DNA of 64,000 nucleotides from Amycolatopsis dendrobii (GCF_014145675.1 NZ_JACGZW010000024.1:23725-87724), one strand, 5' to 3'. Shown: positions 50,685 through 58,573, numbered from the stretch's first letter. Program-made: numbers and translations. The notes: generated by a model from the sequence alone, not told the origin.

Positions 50685-51235
50685 GCCAGCACCTCAGCCG
50701 CCAGCCGGCGCGCGTACGCGGCGTCGAGGCCGTCCGGGCGGAACAGGATCCGGTACATGATCGGGGCCACCACCCGGTCCATCACCGTGTCCGCCGCCGG
50801 CGCGGCCTCGCCCCGGGCGACCGCCCTGGCCAGCACGACTTCCACCTGGTCGACGGCGTACGCCGAGCACTGGCCGGCGTTGCTGCCGTCCGGGTCGCCG
50901 AGCAGCGCGTCGCGGATGTAGGCGCGGCCCGCGGGCGAGGACATTTCGTCCAGGAACAGTTCGGTCCACGCCGCCAGGTCCGCGGCCAGCGAACCGTGGT
51001 CCTCCGGCGGCGCTTCCGGACGCAGCCGCTCGACCGCGACGTCCGACAGGAGTTCCTGCAGATCGCCCCAGCGCCGGTAGATCGTCGACGGCGTGACGCC
51101 CGCGCGGGCGGCCACCTGCGGCACGGTCAGCGCGTCCCGGCCCGATTCGGCGATCAGGTCGCGGACGGCGGCGTGCACCGATTCCTGGACTCGCGCACTG
51201 CGCCCGCCCGGGCGCACCATCCGCTTCTGGCTCAC
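50681..51235 (-). CDS. TetR-family repressor of the amidase/MBL locus
   Basis: A 184-residue regulator. The helix-turn-helix lies at about 17-60 (VQESVHAAVRDLIAESG, TVPQVAARAGVTPSTIYRRWGDLQELL). The C-terminal domain (LAAWTELFLDEMSSPAGRAYIRDALLGD) belongs to the TetR_C branch with a Trp-Thr-Glu start. The GTG start overlaps the amidase stop by 4 bp, so it is expressed with the amidase and probably represses its own operon and the divergent MBL gene through the palindromes at 52.75-52.81 kb. Confidence 0.85.
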   Translation of the reverse strand: MSQKRMVRPGGRSARVQESVHAAVRDLIAESGRDALTVPQVAARAGVTPSTIYRRWGDLQELLSDVAVERLRPEAPPEDHGSLAADLAAWTELFLDEMSSPAGRAYIRDALLGDPDGSNAGQCSAYAVDQVEVVLARAVARGEAAPAADTVMDRVVAPIMYRILFRPDGLDAAYARRLAAEVLA

Positions 51236-52548
51236 CGTGCCACTTTAAGCCGCGCCTGTTCCAGGGCGTGTCCGGTCCGCAGCAGCACGGACTCGCCGTG
51301 CGGCCGGGCGAGGAGTTGCAGGCCGATCGGCATTCCGTCGAGGTCTTCGCCGACCGGGAGGGTTAGCGCTGGTACGCCGGTGATGTTCGCGGGGGCCGAC
51401 AGTCGTACGTACGCGTCCGAGACTGCTTCGACGCTTCCGTCCGGCCACTTGACCGTCTCCTGTCCGGCCGGAACGGCGGTCATCGGGACGGTCGGTGCGG
51501 CGAGGACGTCGATCTTGTCGAACAGCCGCGTCCATTCCTGGCGCATGAGGGTGCGGGCGCGTTGGGCGCGCAGGTAGTCCCCCGCGCTCATCAGCTCGCC
51601 GGCCTCCAGCAGAACCCGGACGTCGGCGGCGTACTGGTCGGGCACGGTCCGCAGGCTTCGCTCGTGATACGCCGTCGCCTCGGGAACCATCAGGCCCCAG
51701 TGCGTTGCCTGGAGGTAGCGGGTCATCGGGATTTCGACGTCGACCAGCTCCGCACCTAGTTCCGCGAGCTGATCGATAGCTGCGCGGACAGCGGCTTCCA
51801 CCGTCGGGTCGAGGCGGTCGAAGTAGTAGTTGCCCGGCACTCCGACGCGGAGACCGGCCACGTCTTCGCCGACGGGGAACAACTGTCCGATGAGGACAGA
51901 CAGGACGAGCGCGGCGTCCGCGACGGTGCGGGTGATCGGGCCGACGTGGTCCAGCGACCAGGACAACGACGTCACGCCGTTCAGCGGGATGAGGCCGTAG
52001 GTCGGCTTGAGGCCGACGACTCCGTTCAGCGCGGCGGGGACCCGGATCGAGCCGCCGGTGTCGGTGCCGAGGGCGAATGTCGCGGCGCCTGCGGCGACGG
52101 CCACTGCCGAGCCGCCGCTCGATCCCCCGGCGACGCGGGACGGGTTGCGGGCGTTGTGCGTCTGCGGAGTCGTGAGGCCGTAAGCGAATTCGTGCGTGTG
52201 GGTTTTGCCGAGGAGGACCGCGCCGGCGGCCTTGAGCTGCGCGGCGACGGCGCTGTCCCGCTCGGCGCGATGTCCGGCGCGGACCTGGGAACTGGCAGTG
52301 GTCGCGGTTCCTGCGACGTCGATCAGGTCCTTCAACCCCATGGGGATGCCGTGCAGTGGGCCGCGGATCCGGCCGAGCGCTGCGGCTTCCGCGCGGGCGC
52401 GGTCGGCGTCCACCGTGACGTACGCGTGCAGCCGGGGTTCTGCCTCGTCGATGCGCGCCAGGACATCCTCGACCAGCTCTGTCGGCGACACGCGCCGGTC
52501 CCGGATCGCGGCGGAGGCTTCGGCGAGCGTGAGGTCAGCCAGCGACAC
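51232..52548 (-). CDS. Amidase-signature hydrolase (AtzE/GatA-like)
   Basis: A 438-residue amidase with the Ser-cisSer-Lys triad: Lys in MGLKDLIDV (about residue 73), the cis-Ser in AGGSSGGSAVAV and the nucleophile Ser in TDTGGSIRVP. The N-terminal helix (LTLAEASAAIRDRRVSPTELVEDVLARI) is GatA/AtzE-like. GTG start with GGAGGAGG upstream, overlapping the end of a GatC/AtzG-like gene by 14 bp. AtzE-AtzG pairs hydrolyse carboxybiuret. With the nearby carboxylase genes, an N-carboxylated amide or ureido compound is a plausible substrate (inference). Confidence 0.87.
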   Translation of the reverse strand: MSLADLTLAEASAAIRDRRVSPTELVEDVLARIDEAEPRLHAYVTVDADRARAEAAALGRIRGPLHGIPMGLKDLIDVAGTATTASSQVRAGHRAERDSAVAAQLKAAGAVLLGKTHTHEFAYGLTTPQTHNARNPSRVAGGSSGGSAVAVAAGAATFALGTDTGGSIRVPAALNGVVGLKPTYGLIPLNGVTSLSWSLDHVGPITRTVADAALVLSVLIGQLFPVGEDVAGLRVGVPGNYYFDRLDPTVEAAVRAAIDQLAELGAELVDVEIPMTRYLQATHWGLMVPEATAYHERSLRTVPDQYAADVRVLLEAGELMSAGDYLRAQRARTLMRQEWTRLFDKIDVLAAPTVPMTAVPAGQETVKWPDGSVEAVSDAYVRLSAPANITGVPALTLPVGEDLDGMPIGLQLLARPHGESVLLRTGHALEQARLKVAR

Positions 52549-52735
52549 GGACGTCCTCCTCCGCGCGGTAGAGGGAAGCCGGTGGGGTGTCGCCGAAATC
52601 CAGGTCGCGCAGGACGGCCACCACGGAGTGGATGTGGTTGGCGACGGCGGCCACGTCGGGGTGTCTGGCGGTATCCAGCGGCAATCCGGCTCGGGCGGCC
52701 AGGCTCGCCGCTTGCTCGGGGGTCAGGTCGGACAC
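52535..52735 (-). CDS. Small AtzG/GatC-like amidase partner (DUF4089-like)
   Basis: A 66-residue protein: TPEQAASLAARAGLPLDTAR, two short helices (VAAVANHIHSVVAVLRDLDF) and a C-terminal YRAEEDV tail. Length and layout match DUF4089/AtzG proteins, which descend from GatC and wrap around the partner amidase. The 14-bp overlap with the amidase gene supports a complex. The family match is by pattern only, since such short helical proteins carry little signal. Confidence 0.65.
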   Translation of the reverse strand: MSDLTPEQAASLAARAGLPLDTARHPDVAAVANHIHSVVAVLRDLDFGDTPPASLYRAEEDVRVAG

Positions 52736-52749
52736 GAGAACTCCTAAAA

Positions 52750-52814
52750 GCTAAGCATTTGCTTTAAGCGACGGTAGCGGCTACGGTCGCTTAACGCAAA
52801 CATGTTGCGTTAAG
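52750..52814. promoter_or_regulatory. Cluster of nested palindromes in the amidase/MBL divergent promoter
   Basis: Three dyads sit in a 93-bp gap. CTTAACGCAA and TTGCGTTAAG flank ACATG at 52790-52814, a perfect 10-bp-arm dyad ending in the MBL gene's ribosome site. TTAAGCGAC at 52764-52772 and GTCGCTTAA at 52786-52794 are perfect arms 13 bases apart. TAAGCA-TT-TGCTTTA lies at about 52752-52766. They share TTAAGC/TTAACGC half-sites and overlap, suggesting cooperative binding by the adjacent TetR protein. Confidence 0.7.
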
Positions 52815-52827
52815 GAGGCGTTGGCTC

Positions 52828-53691
52828 ATGCCCTGGACCGTCGGCGAGATCGCTGTCCACCGGATCGACGAAATCGAATTCCCCGCCGCGACCGGACCGT
52901 GGCTGCTCCCCGGCGCGACCGCCGAGGTCGTCTCGGGCGAGGACTGGCTGCGGCCGGACTTCGCCGACGGCGGCGCGATCCGCTTGCACAGCCACAGTTT
53001 CGCGTTCGAAAAGGACGGGATGAAGATCCTCGTCGACACCGGGATCGGCAACGGGAAGACCCGCGCCAACCCGGCGTGGCACGACCTCAGCACCGGCTAC
53101 CTGGACGCACTGAGCGCCGCCGGGTTCGCGCCGGACGACGTGGACCTGGTGCTGCTCACTCACCTGCACGCCGACCACGTCGGCTGGAACACGCGCGAGC
53201 AGAACGGCGAATGGGTGCCGACGTTCCCCTCCGCCCGGTACGTCACCGCCCGCGCCGAGCGCGAGTTCTGGGCGGGCTGCGCCATGGACGCACCGCGGCG
53301 GCAGATGTTCGAGGACTCGGTGCTGCCGGTGGAACGCGCGGGCCTGCTGGACCTGGTCGACGTCCCCGCGGACGGAGCGGAAATCGTGTCCGGCGTGCGA
53401 TTGCTGCCGACGCCCGGCCACACCCCGGGGCACGTCTCGGTCGAACTGGCCGGCTCCGGCGAAACCGCGCTGATCACCGGCGACGCGGTGCACCATCCGG
53501 TGCAGTTCGCGCACCCGGAGATCGGCGCGTCGGTGGACATCGACCCGGCGGAAGCCGAGAAGACCCGCCGTCGCCTCCTCGCCGAACTGGCCGGTTCAGG
53601 TGCGCTCGTGCTGGGCACGCACTTCACCCCGCCCACCGGCGGCCGCCTGGTCTCCCACGGTTCCGGCTACCGGCTCGCGGAAAAGCCGTGA
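52828..53691 (+). CDS. MBL-fold metallo-hydrolase
   Basis: A 287-residue enzyme of the metallo-beta-lactamase superfamily. It has THLHADHVGWNTRE near residue 112, PTPGHTPGHVSVEL, ITGDAVHHPVQF and the late HF of LGTHFTPPTGG. This pattern is shared with lactonases and other ring-opening hydrolases. AAGGAGG precedes the ATG. It is divergent from the AtzG/amidase/TetR operon and shares its operators, so it probably acts in the same pathway, for example on a lactone or cyclic amide. The stop codon lies inside hairpin repeat copy 3. Confidence 0.83.
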   Translation: MPWTVGEIAVHRIDEIEFPAATGPWLLPGATAEVVSGEDWLRPDFADGGAIRLHSHSFAFEKDGMKILVDTGIGNGKTRANPAWHDLSTGYLDALSAAGFAPDDVDLVLLTHLHADHVGWNTREQNGEWVPTFPSARYVTARAEREFWAGCAMDAPRRQMFEDSVLPVERAGLLDLVDVPADGAEIVSGVRLLPTPGHTPGHVSVELAGSGETALITGDAVHHPVQFAHPEIGASVDIDPAEAEKTRRRLLAELAGSGALVLGTHFTPPTGGRLVSHGSGYRLAEKP

Positions 53692-53734
53692 AGGACTCCT
53701 TGCGGGAATCTGATTCCCCCAAGGAGTCCTTCAC
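53688..53734. terminator. Hairpin, copy 3 of the GGGAAT-NNN-ATTCCC family
   Basis: A 22-bp stem with one mismatch and a CTG loop (arms begin GTGAAGGACTCCTTG). The left end GTGA supplies the TGA stop of the MBL gene. The right end is 5 bp from the stop of the convergent SRPBCC gene, so one element closes both transcripts, including the long monooxygenase operon. Confidence 0.8.
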
Positions 53735-53739
53735 AGACC

Positions 53740-54129
53740 TCAGGACAGGTGGGCGGGCAGGGCGGCGACGGCCTCGCTGATGGCGGCGTCGAAGGCGTCG
53801 GCGAGCGAGTCCGGCGAGATTTCCGTGCTGTACACGACGATCGACCGGCCCGCGTCGATCTCCAGCACGTCCACGGTGCCGAGGTGGTCGGTGACGGGGA
53901 GAGCGCCGCCGGTCACCCGGTATTGCAGCCGCCGGCGGGCCGGGTCATGGGTGACGACGGCTTCTTCCAGGACCGACCCGTCCCCCAGTACCACGGTGCG
54001 GTGCCGGGTATCGCCGGTGGAGGACTTCATCGACGGGAACCAGCAGGCGACCGATGCGGGGTCGCCGATCACCTGCCACACCGCGTCGGCGGGAGCGTCG
54101 ATCAGGACGTGGGAGCGGAGGGCGGCCAT
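53740..54129 (-). CDS. SRPBCC-fold (polyketide cyclase/START-like) protein
   Basis: A 129-residue protein beginning LRSHVLIDAPADAVWQVIGDPASVACWFPSM, the usual N-terminal strand and helix of the SRPBCC fold, and ending with a long helix (SPDSLADAFDAAISEAVAAL). Such proteins bind hydrophobic ligands and sometimes cyclise or hydrate them. Its ATG shares one base with the stop of the tautomerase gene (TGATG). It is the last gene of the monooxygenase/carboxylase operon and presumably handles a pathway intermediate. Confidence 0.78.
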   Translation of the reverse strand: MAALRSHVLIDAPADAVWQVIGDPASVACWFPSMKSSTGDTRHRTVVLGDGSVLEEAVVTHDPARRRLQYRVTGGALPVTDHLGTVDVLEIDAGRSIVVYSTEISPDSLADAFDAAISEAVAALPAHLS

Positions 54130-54314
54130 CAGCTGTCCGAGAAAAGCTTGCCCGCCCGCGCCCAGTTCGCGGTGTCGACGTCGGTGAACACGATGCCGAC
54201 CGATTCCGGGGCACACTTGCCAATCCGGCAGATCTCGCGGGTCAGCACCTCGGCCAGCTCGCGTTTCTGCTCCGTGGTGCGACCGGGAAACCAGTCGATC
54301 TGGACGTGCGGCAT
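54129..54314 (-). CDS. 4-Oxalocrotonate-tautomerase-like small enzyme
   Basis: A 61-residue protein with Pro immediately after the initiator Met, the catalytic N-terminal proline of the tautomerase superfamily (MPHVQIDWFPGRTTEQKREL). The usual helix and second strand follow (LAEVLTREICRIGKCAPESVGIVFTDV). The length matches 4-OT monomers that form hexamers. It is expected to isomerise an enol or 2-hydroxy-dienoate, or to dehalogenate, within the pathway of this operon. AAGGAG lies before the ATG. Confidence 0.82.
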   Translation of the reverse strand: MPHVQIDWFPGRTTEQKRELAEVLTREICRIGKCAPESVGIVFTDVDTANWARAGKLFSDS

Positions 54315-54326
54315 GAGAACTCCTTG

Positions 54327-55292
54327 TCAGCTCAGGGATTCAGCGGCCCGCTGAGTGCGGGCGCGGTATTCGCGGCGGATGGCGAGCGCTTCGTCCAAAT
54401 CGACCGCTACGAAACGGGTTTTGGTGTTCGGCGCGGACTGCGCCACCAGGTCCAGGTCTCCGCTGAGGACAGTGCCGACCATCATATAGCCGCCGCCGGA
54501 CACCGCGTCCCGGTGCAGGATGATCGGTTCGACGCCACCGGGAACCTGGATCGATCCGATCGGATAAGGCGCGTCCACGATGTTTGACGGATCCTGTCCG
54601 GCTCCGAACGGCGGAGTGCGCGGCTTGGTCTCCAATTGTGCGCCCTGGTACCGGAAACCGACGCGGTCGGCGACCGGGGTGAGCGTCCAGTCGGTGTCCA
54701 GGAACGTCGCGCGGCCCGCGTCGGTGAGCACGTGGTCGTAAAGACCCATCACCACCCGGACTTCGATCTCCTTCGACAACGCCGGACGCAAGGATTCCGG
54801 CAAAGAACGCCCCGGCACACCAGCGCCGGAGCCGACCGGGACGACATCCCCGGCGACGAGCGGCGCGCCGCTGATCCCGCCGAGTTTCCCCAGCCCGTAG
54901 GTGGATCGGCTGCCCAGCACCAAGGGGACGTCGACGCCGCCGCTCACCGCGAGGTACGCGCGAGCGCCGCGCTTGCAGAACCCGAAGGCGAGGACATCGC
55001 CCGCTTGCACTGCGAACGCCTCCCACAGCGGCCGTTCCTCGCCGTTGAGTTTCGGCGGAAGTTCGGCGCCGGTGATCGCGATGACGGTGTCCTCGGTGAA
55101 ACGCAGCTCCGGTCCCAGATAGACACACTCGAGCGCGGCCGCCCCGGGATCGTTGCCCACCAAGCGGTTCGCGACCGAGTACGAGTACTGGTCGAGCGCG
55201 CCCGAAGGCGGGATGCCGACGTCGTAATAGCCGTTGCGGCCGGCGTCCTGGATCGTCGTGGCCAGTCCGGGCTGGCGGACCTCAATCGGCAC
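54327..55292 (-). CDS. pxpC: PxpC/KipA-like biotin-dependent carboxyltransferase-family protein
   Basis: A 321-residue protein of the KipA family (also the second half of the carboxyltransferase domain of urea carboxylase). It has RQPGLATTIQDAGRNGYYDVGIPPSGALDQYSY at the start, VYLGPELRFTEDTVIAITGAE and GGVEPIILHRDAVSGGGYMMVG near the end. In PxpABC it forms part of ATP-dependent 5-oxoprolinase. Here biotin carboxylase and carrier genes are adjacent, so a carboxyltransferase role is possible. The GTG start overlaps the PxpB gene by 11 bp. Confidence 0.85.
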   Translation of the reverse strand: MPIEVRQPGLATTIQDAGRNGYYDVGIPPSGALDQYSYSVANRLVGNDPGAAALECVYLGPELRFTEDTVIAITGAELPPKLNGEERPLWEAFAVQAGDVLAFGFCKRGARAYLAVSGGVDVPLVLGSRSTYGLGKLGGISGAPLVAGDVVPVGSGAGVPGRSLPESLRPALSKEIEVRVVMGLYDHVLTDAGRATFLDTDWTLTPVADRVGFRYQGAQLETKPRTPPFGAGQDPSNIVDAPYPIGSIQVPGGVEPIILHRDAVSGGGYMMVGTVLSGDLDLVAQSAPNTKTRFVAVDLDEALAIRREYRARTQRAAESLS

Positions 55293-56172
55293 GGTGCACC
55301 TCCATCAGTCCCGCGGTGAAGCCGTCCGGGTCGTCGAGGTACTCGCGCAGCCCGAAGTCGACCGGACGCGAACGGATCCGGAACGTCCCGGCCTCGACCT
55401 CCTTGACGTAGTCGTCGTAGGCGTCCCGGTCGATCGGCTTGAACCGCACGATGTCGCCGGGCCGGAAGAACACCATGAAATCCTCGAAGTCCGGCAGTTC
55501 CTGCGCCGGATCGTAAATCGGGGCCGGAGTGATGCCGAACATCTGGTACCCGCCCGCACCGCGCACCGAGTAAATGCAGCTGAAGCAGCCGCCATAACCG
55601 ACTGTCTGCTTAGGAGTGTCGGTGCGCGGACGCAGGTATTTCGGCACGACGATCTGCCGTTCCCGGGGCACCATCTGGTACATGAACGGCAGGCCCGCGA
55701 CGAACCCCACCATCGAGACGAACCACGGCGCGCCGCTGTGTGCCGCGATGAATTCCCCGGCCCCGGCGTATCCGTTGATCCGCGCGGCGTACTCGATGTC
55801 GGTGGCGTCCGGGTCCTGATGCCGGTCGCGGAAGCGCATCAGCGTTTCGGTGGTCCACGGGTCCTGATACAGCACCGGAATCTCGACCACTCGCGTCGAG
55901 AGGCTGAAGTCCGCGGCGTCGCCGACCTTCTCCTCGATGTCGCGCAGATGCGCCATCAAGGTGCGCGGTTCGATCGCGTCCGGGTCGTACCGGACCTGAT
56001 ACGACGCGTTCGCCGGGCAGATCTCCACGACGCCGTCCGGCCGGTTCTCGCGCAGCGACGTGGTGATCGCCATCGCGCGGAAGTTGGCTTGCAGGCTCAT
56101 TTCCTCGGCCAGCTCGACGAAAATGTGCTCGTCGCCGCCCCAGCTGTACCGGGCGGGAGTCGCGCCGTTCAT
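55282..56172 (-). CDS. pxpB: PxpB/KipI-like subunit
   Basis: A 296-residue protein of the KipI family (allophanate hydrolase subunit 1). It has WGGDEHIFVELAEEMSLQANFRAMAITTSL at the start, VCP-type strand VVEICPANASYQVRYDP, and the signature PWFVSMVGFVAGLPFMYQM followed by GGCFSCIYSVRGAGGYQMFG. It is about 60 residues longer than B. subtilis KipI, closer to urea carboxylase CT domains. It pairs with PxpC. The ATG overlaps the stop of the biotin carboxylase gene (ATGA). Confidence 0.83.
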   Translation of the reverse strand: MNGATPARYSWGGDEHIFVELAEEMSLQANFRAMAITTSLRENRPDGVVEICPANASYQVRYDPDAIEPRTLMAHLRDIEEKVGDAADFSLSTRVVEIPVLYQDPWTTETLMRFRDRHQDPDATDIEYAARINGYAGAGEFIAAHSGAPWFVSMVGFVAGLPFMYQMVPRERQIVVPKYLRPRTDTPKQTVGYGGCFSCIYSVRGAGGYQMFGITPAPIYDPAQELPDFEDFMVFFRPGDIVRFKPIDRDAYDDYVKEVEAGTFRIRSRPVDFGLREYLDDPDGFTAGLMEVHRAD

Positions 56173-57527
56173 GCGCCCGCCTCCGCCCGCTGGGTGAGCC
56201 ACTCTTCGAGCGTCCCGGTGGTGAACGCGCCGTCGGCGAACCATTGCTGCCCGAGCAGTTCGATGAGCAGCGTCGTGGTGGTGGGAACGCCTTCGACGAC
56301 CAATTCGGACAGTGCCCGCTTCGCCCGGCGCAACGCGGTCGTCCGGTCGTCGCCCCACACGATCACCTTGGCCACCAAGGAATCGTAGAACGGCGGGACC
56401 TGGCTGCCCGGCGCGAGCCAGGTGTCCGTGCGGACCCACGGACCGCCCGGCAACCGGACGTCGCCGATCTTTCCGGGACCGGGAAGGAAATTCCGTTCCG
56501 GATCCTCGGCGCAGACGCGGAACTCGACGGCGTGCCCCCGTTTCGTCACGTCCGATTGCCGGAACCGCAACGGTTCCCCGGCCGCGATCCGCAGTTGCTC
56601 GGCGACCAGGTCGATCCCGGTGATCAGCTCGGTGACCGGGTGCTCGACCTGGATCCGGGTGTTCATCTCGATGAAGAAGAACTCGCCGGTGTCGTCGTCC
56701 ACCAGGAACTCGCAGGTGCCCGCGCTGCGGTAGCCGACCTCCTTGCACAGCCGCACCGCCGCCGACGTCATCCCGGTCCGGATCCGCTCGTCGATGCCCG
56801 GCGACGGAGCCTCCTCGACCACCTTCTGCCGCCGCCGCTGCAGCGAACACTCGCGTTCGAAGACGTGCACCGTCTCGGAACCGTCGCCGAGCACCTGCAC
56901 CTCGACGTGCCGCGCGGCCCGCACGAACCGCTCCAGGTACATCTGCCCGTCGCCGAACGCGCTCGCGGCCTCGCCCGAAGCCTGCGGGAACGCGACCTTC
57001 AATTCGGCCTCGTTCGCGACCACCCGGATCCCGCGGCCGCCGCCGCCCGCCGCGGCCTTGAGCATGATCGGATACCCGATCTCGCTCGCCGCCGCGACCG
57101 CTTCGGCCACATCGGACACTCCGCCGGGCGTCCCGGGCACCGTCGGCACCCCGGCCGCCTGCGCGACCTGCCGCGCGCGAACCTTGTCCCCCATCTGCTC
57201 GATGACCGAAGCCTCCGGACCGACGAACGTCAGCCCCGCGTCCGCCACCGCCGCGGCGAACGACGCGCGCTCGGACAGGAATCCGTAGCCAGGGTGCACC
57301 GCGTCCGCGCCGGTTTCCTTCGCCGCGGCGAGGATCGCGTCCGCCACCAGATAGCTCTTCGTCGCCGGAGCCGGGCCGATCGGGACGACCTGATCGGCGA
57401 GCAGCGCGTGCGCGGCGTTGCGGTCCGCCTCGCTGACGACCGCGACCGTCTCGATCCCGAGGTCGTTCGCCGCGCGGATGATCCGGACCGCGATCTCGCC
57501 GCGATTGGCGATCAGCAACCGTTTCAT
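56169..57527 (-). CDS. Biotin carboxylase (AccC-like)
   Basis: A 452-residue ATP-grasp enzyme. It has KRLLIANRGEIAVRIIRAA at the start, HPGYGFLSERASFA, the glycine-rich ATP lid KAAAGGGGRGIRVV, ERHVEVQVLGD-like ARHVEVQVLGD, and FIEMNTRIQVEHPVTE with the catalytic Glu and Arg. It carboxylates biotin on the carrier protein using bicarbonate and ATP. It lies between the carrier and pxpB with 4-bp overlaps on both sides, so it probably serves the PxpB/C carboxyltransferase rather than acetyl-CoA carboxylase. Confidence 0.9.
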   Translation of the reverse strand: MKRLLIANRGEIAVRIIRAANDLGIETVAVVSEADRNAAHALLADQVVPIGPAPATKSYLVADAILAAAKETGADAVHPGYGFLSERASFAAAVADAGLTFVGPEASVIEQMGDKVRARQVAQAAGVPTVPGTPGGVSDVAEAVAAASEIGYPIMLKAAAGGGGRGIRVVANEAELKVAFPQASGEAASAFGDGQMYLERFVRAARHVEVQVLGDGSETVHVFERECSLQRRRQKVVEEAPSPGIDERIRTGMTSAAVRLCKEVGYRSAGTCEFLVDDDTGEFFFIEMNTRIQVEHPVTELITGIDLVAEQLRIAAGEPLRFRQSDVTKRGHAVEFRVCAEDPERNFLPGPGKIGDVRLPGGPWVRTDTWLAPGSQVPPFYDSLVAKVIVWGDDRTTALRRAKRALSELVVEGVPTTTTLLIELLGQQWFADGAFTTGTLEEWLTQRAEAGA

Positions 57528-57772
57528 GCGTCCACCTCGAGCACTACCAGCGGCTGGCCCGCGTCGACGACCGCCTCGGCGTCGGCAGCGAACTCCACGA
57601 CCGTCCCGGCCGCGCCCGCGGGCACCGGGTAGAAGGACTTCATCACCTCGACCAGCCCGACCGTGTCGTCCGCACCGACCTTCTGGCCGGGCTTGACGAA
57701 ATCCGGGCTGTCCGGATCGGGCTTGCGGTAAAAGACCCCGGGAATGGGCGAAACCACTTCGAGACGGGACAT
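57524..57772 (-). CDS. Biotin carboxyl carrier protein (single-domain)
   Basis: An 82-residue domain with the biotin attachment Lys in EVMKSF (consensus E[AV]MKM; Ser replaces the final Met) inside a lipoyl/biotinyl barrel: VVSPIPGVFYRKPDPDSPDF, VKPGQKVGADDTVGLVEVMK, GTVVEFAADAEAVVDAGQPL. It lacks the N-terminal extension of AccB, as is common for carriers grouped with PxpABC. It overlaps the biotin carboxylase gene by 4 bp. Confidence 0.87.
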   Translation of the reverse strand: MSRLEVVSPIPGVFYRKPDPDSPDFVKPGQKVGADDTVGLVEVMKSFYPVPAGAAGTVVEFAADAEAVVDAGQPLVVLEVDA

Positions 57773-57816
57773 CAGCGTCACCTCGCGCTCGGTTCGGTAG
57801 GGACAATCAGGGGAAC

Positions 57817-58539
57817 TCAGGTCAGGTACGGCGTCAAGGCGTCGTGCACGCTCTTGGCCAGATCCACCGCGCCAGGAGTGTCGGAATGCACGCAGATGCA
57901 GTCCGCGCGCATCGGGATGTCCTGACCGTCCACAGAGGTCGCGAGCCCCTCGGTGACCGCGCGCACGGACCGTTCGGCGGCGATCGCCGGGTCGTAGGCG
58001 ACGTGCTCGCGGGTGATGATGAGCGAACCGTCGGCGCGGTAGTCGAGATCGGTGTAGTACTCGGCGATGAAACCCTGGCTGCGCTTGCCCCACACCTTTT
58101 CGTGCACGGTATTGGCCATGCCCATCAGCGGCACGTCGAAAACGTCAGCCGCCTCGGCGATCGCCCGCGCGACCGTCTCGTCCCGCGAGGCGAGGCCGTA
58201 CAGCGCACCGTGCGGTTTGATGTGGTTGAGCGGCATTCCGTGCTCGGCCAGGAATCCGGTCAGCGCGCCGACCTGGTACACCACCGCGGCGGTGAGTTCC
58301 TCGGGCTCCATCTTCAGCTCGCGCCTGCCGAACCCGTCGCGGTCCGGGAACGACGGGTGGGCGCCCACCTTCACCGAATGCTCGTGTGCCAGTGCGACCG
58401 TCCGCCGCATGACGACCGGGTCGGCGGCGTGGAAGCCGCAGGCGACGTTCGCGACCGTGATGTAGGGCATGATGCCCTCGTCGTCGCCGCAGCGGTAGAT
58501 GCTGTAGGCCTCGCCCATGTCGCAGTTGATGGCAACCAT
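57817..58539 (-). CDS. pxpA: PxpA, LamB/YcsF-family 5-oxoprolinase subunit A-like
   Basis: A 240-residue protein of the LamB/YcsF family. It has INCDMGEAYSIYRCGDDEGIMPYI at the start, ANVACGFHAADPVVMRRTV, VGAHPSFPDRDGFGRRELK and HIKPHGALYG, all family hallmarks with metal-binding His and Asp. In Bacillus PxpA, with PxpB and PxpC, opens 5-oxoproline using ATP. The start Met-Val-Ala-Ile-Asn fits the family. It lies 34 bp after the Rieske ferredoxin gene, joining the oxygenase and carboxylase halves of the operon. Confidence 0.87.
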   Translation of the reverse strand: MVAINCDMGEAYSIYRCGDDEGIMPYITVANVACGFHAADPVVMRRTVALAHEHSVKVGAHPSFPDRDGFGRRELKMEPEELTAAVVYQVGALTGFLAEHGMPLNHIKPHGALYGLASRDETVARAIAEAADVFDVPLMGMANTVHEKVWGKRSQGFIAEYYTDLDYRADGSLIITREHVAYDPAIAAERSVRAVTEGLATSVDGQDIPMRADCICVHSDTPGAVDLAKSVHDALTPYLT

Positions 58540-58573
58540 GAGTGCTGTTCCTTGTCTGTTCCGGCAATTCTTC

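Noticed and set aside
56169..57772. Acetyl-CoA carboxylase subunits AccB/AccC
   Set aside because: No AccA/AccD or acyl-CoA carboxyltransferase is near, and actinomycetes use a fused alpha chain for acyl-CoA carboxylases. The gene context points to the KipI/KipA carboxyltransferase.
54327..58539. Plain 5-oxoprolinase (PxpABC) as the full explanation
   Set aside because: PxpABC needs no biotin enzymes. The carrier and biotin carboxylase are interleaved with 4-bp overlaps, so housekeeping 5-oxoproline disposal alone does not account for the layout, though it cannot be excluded.
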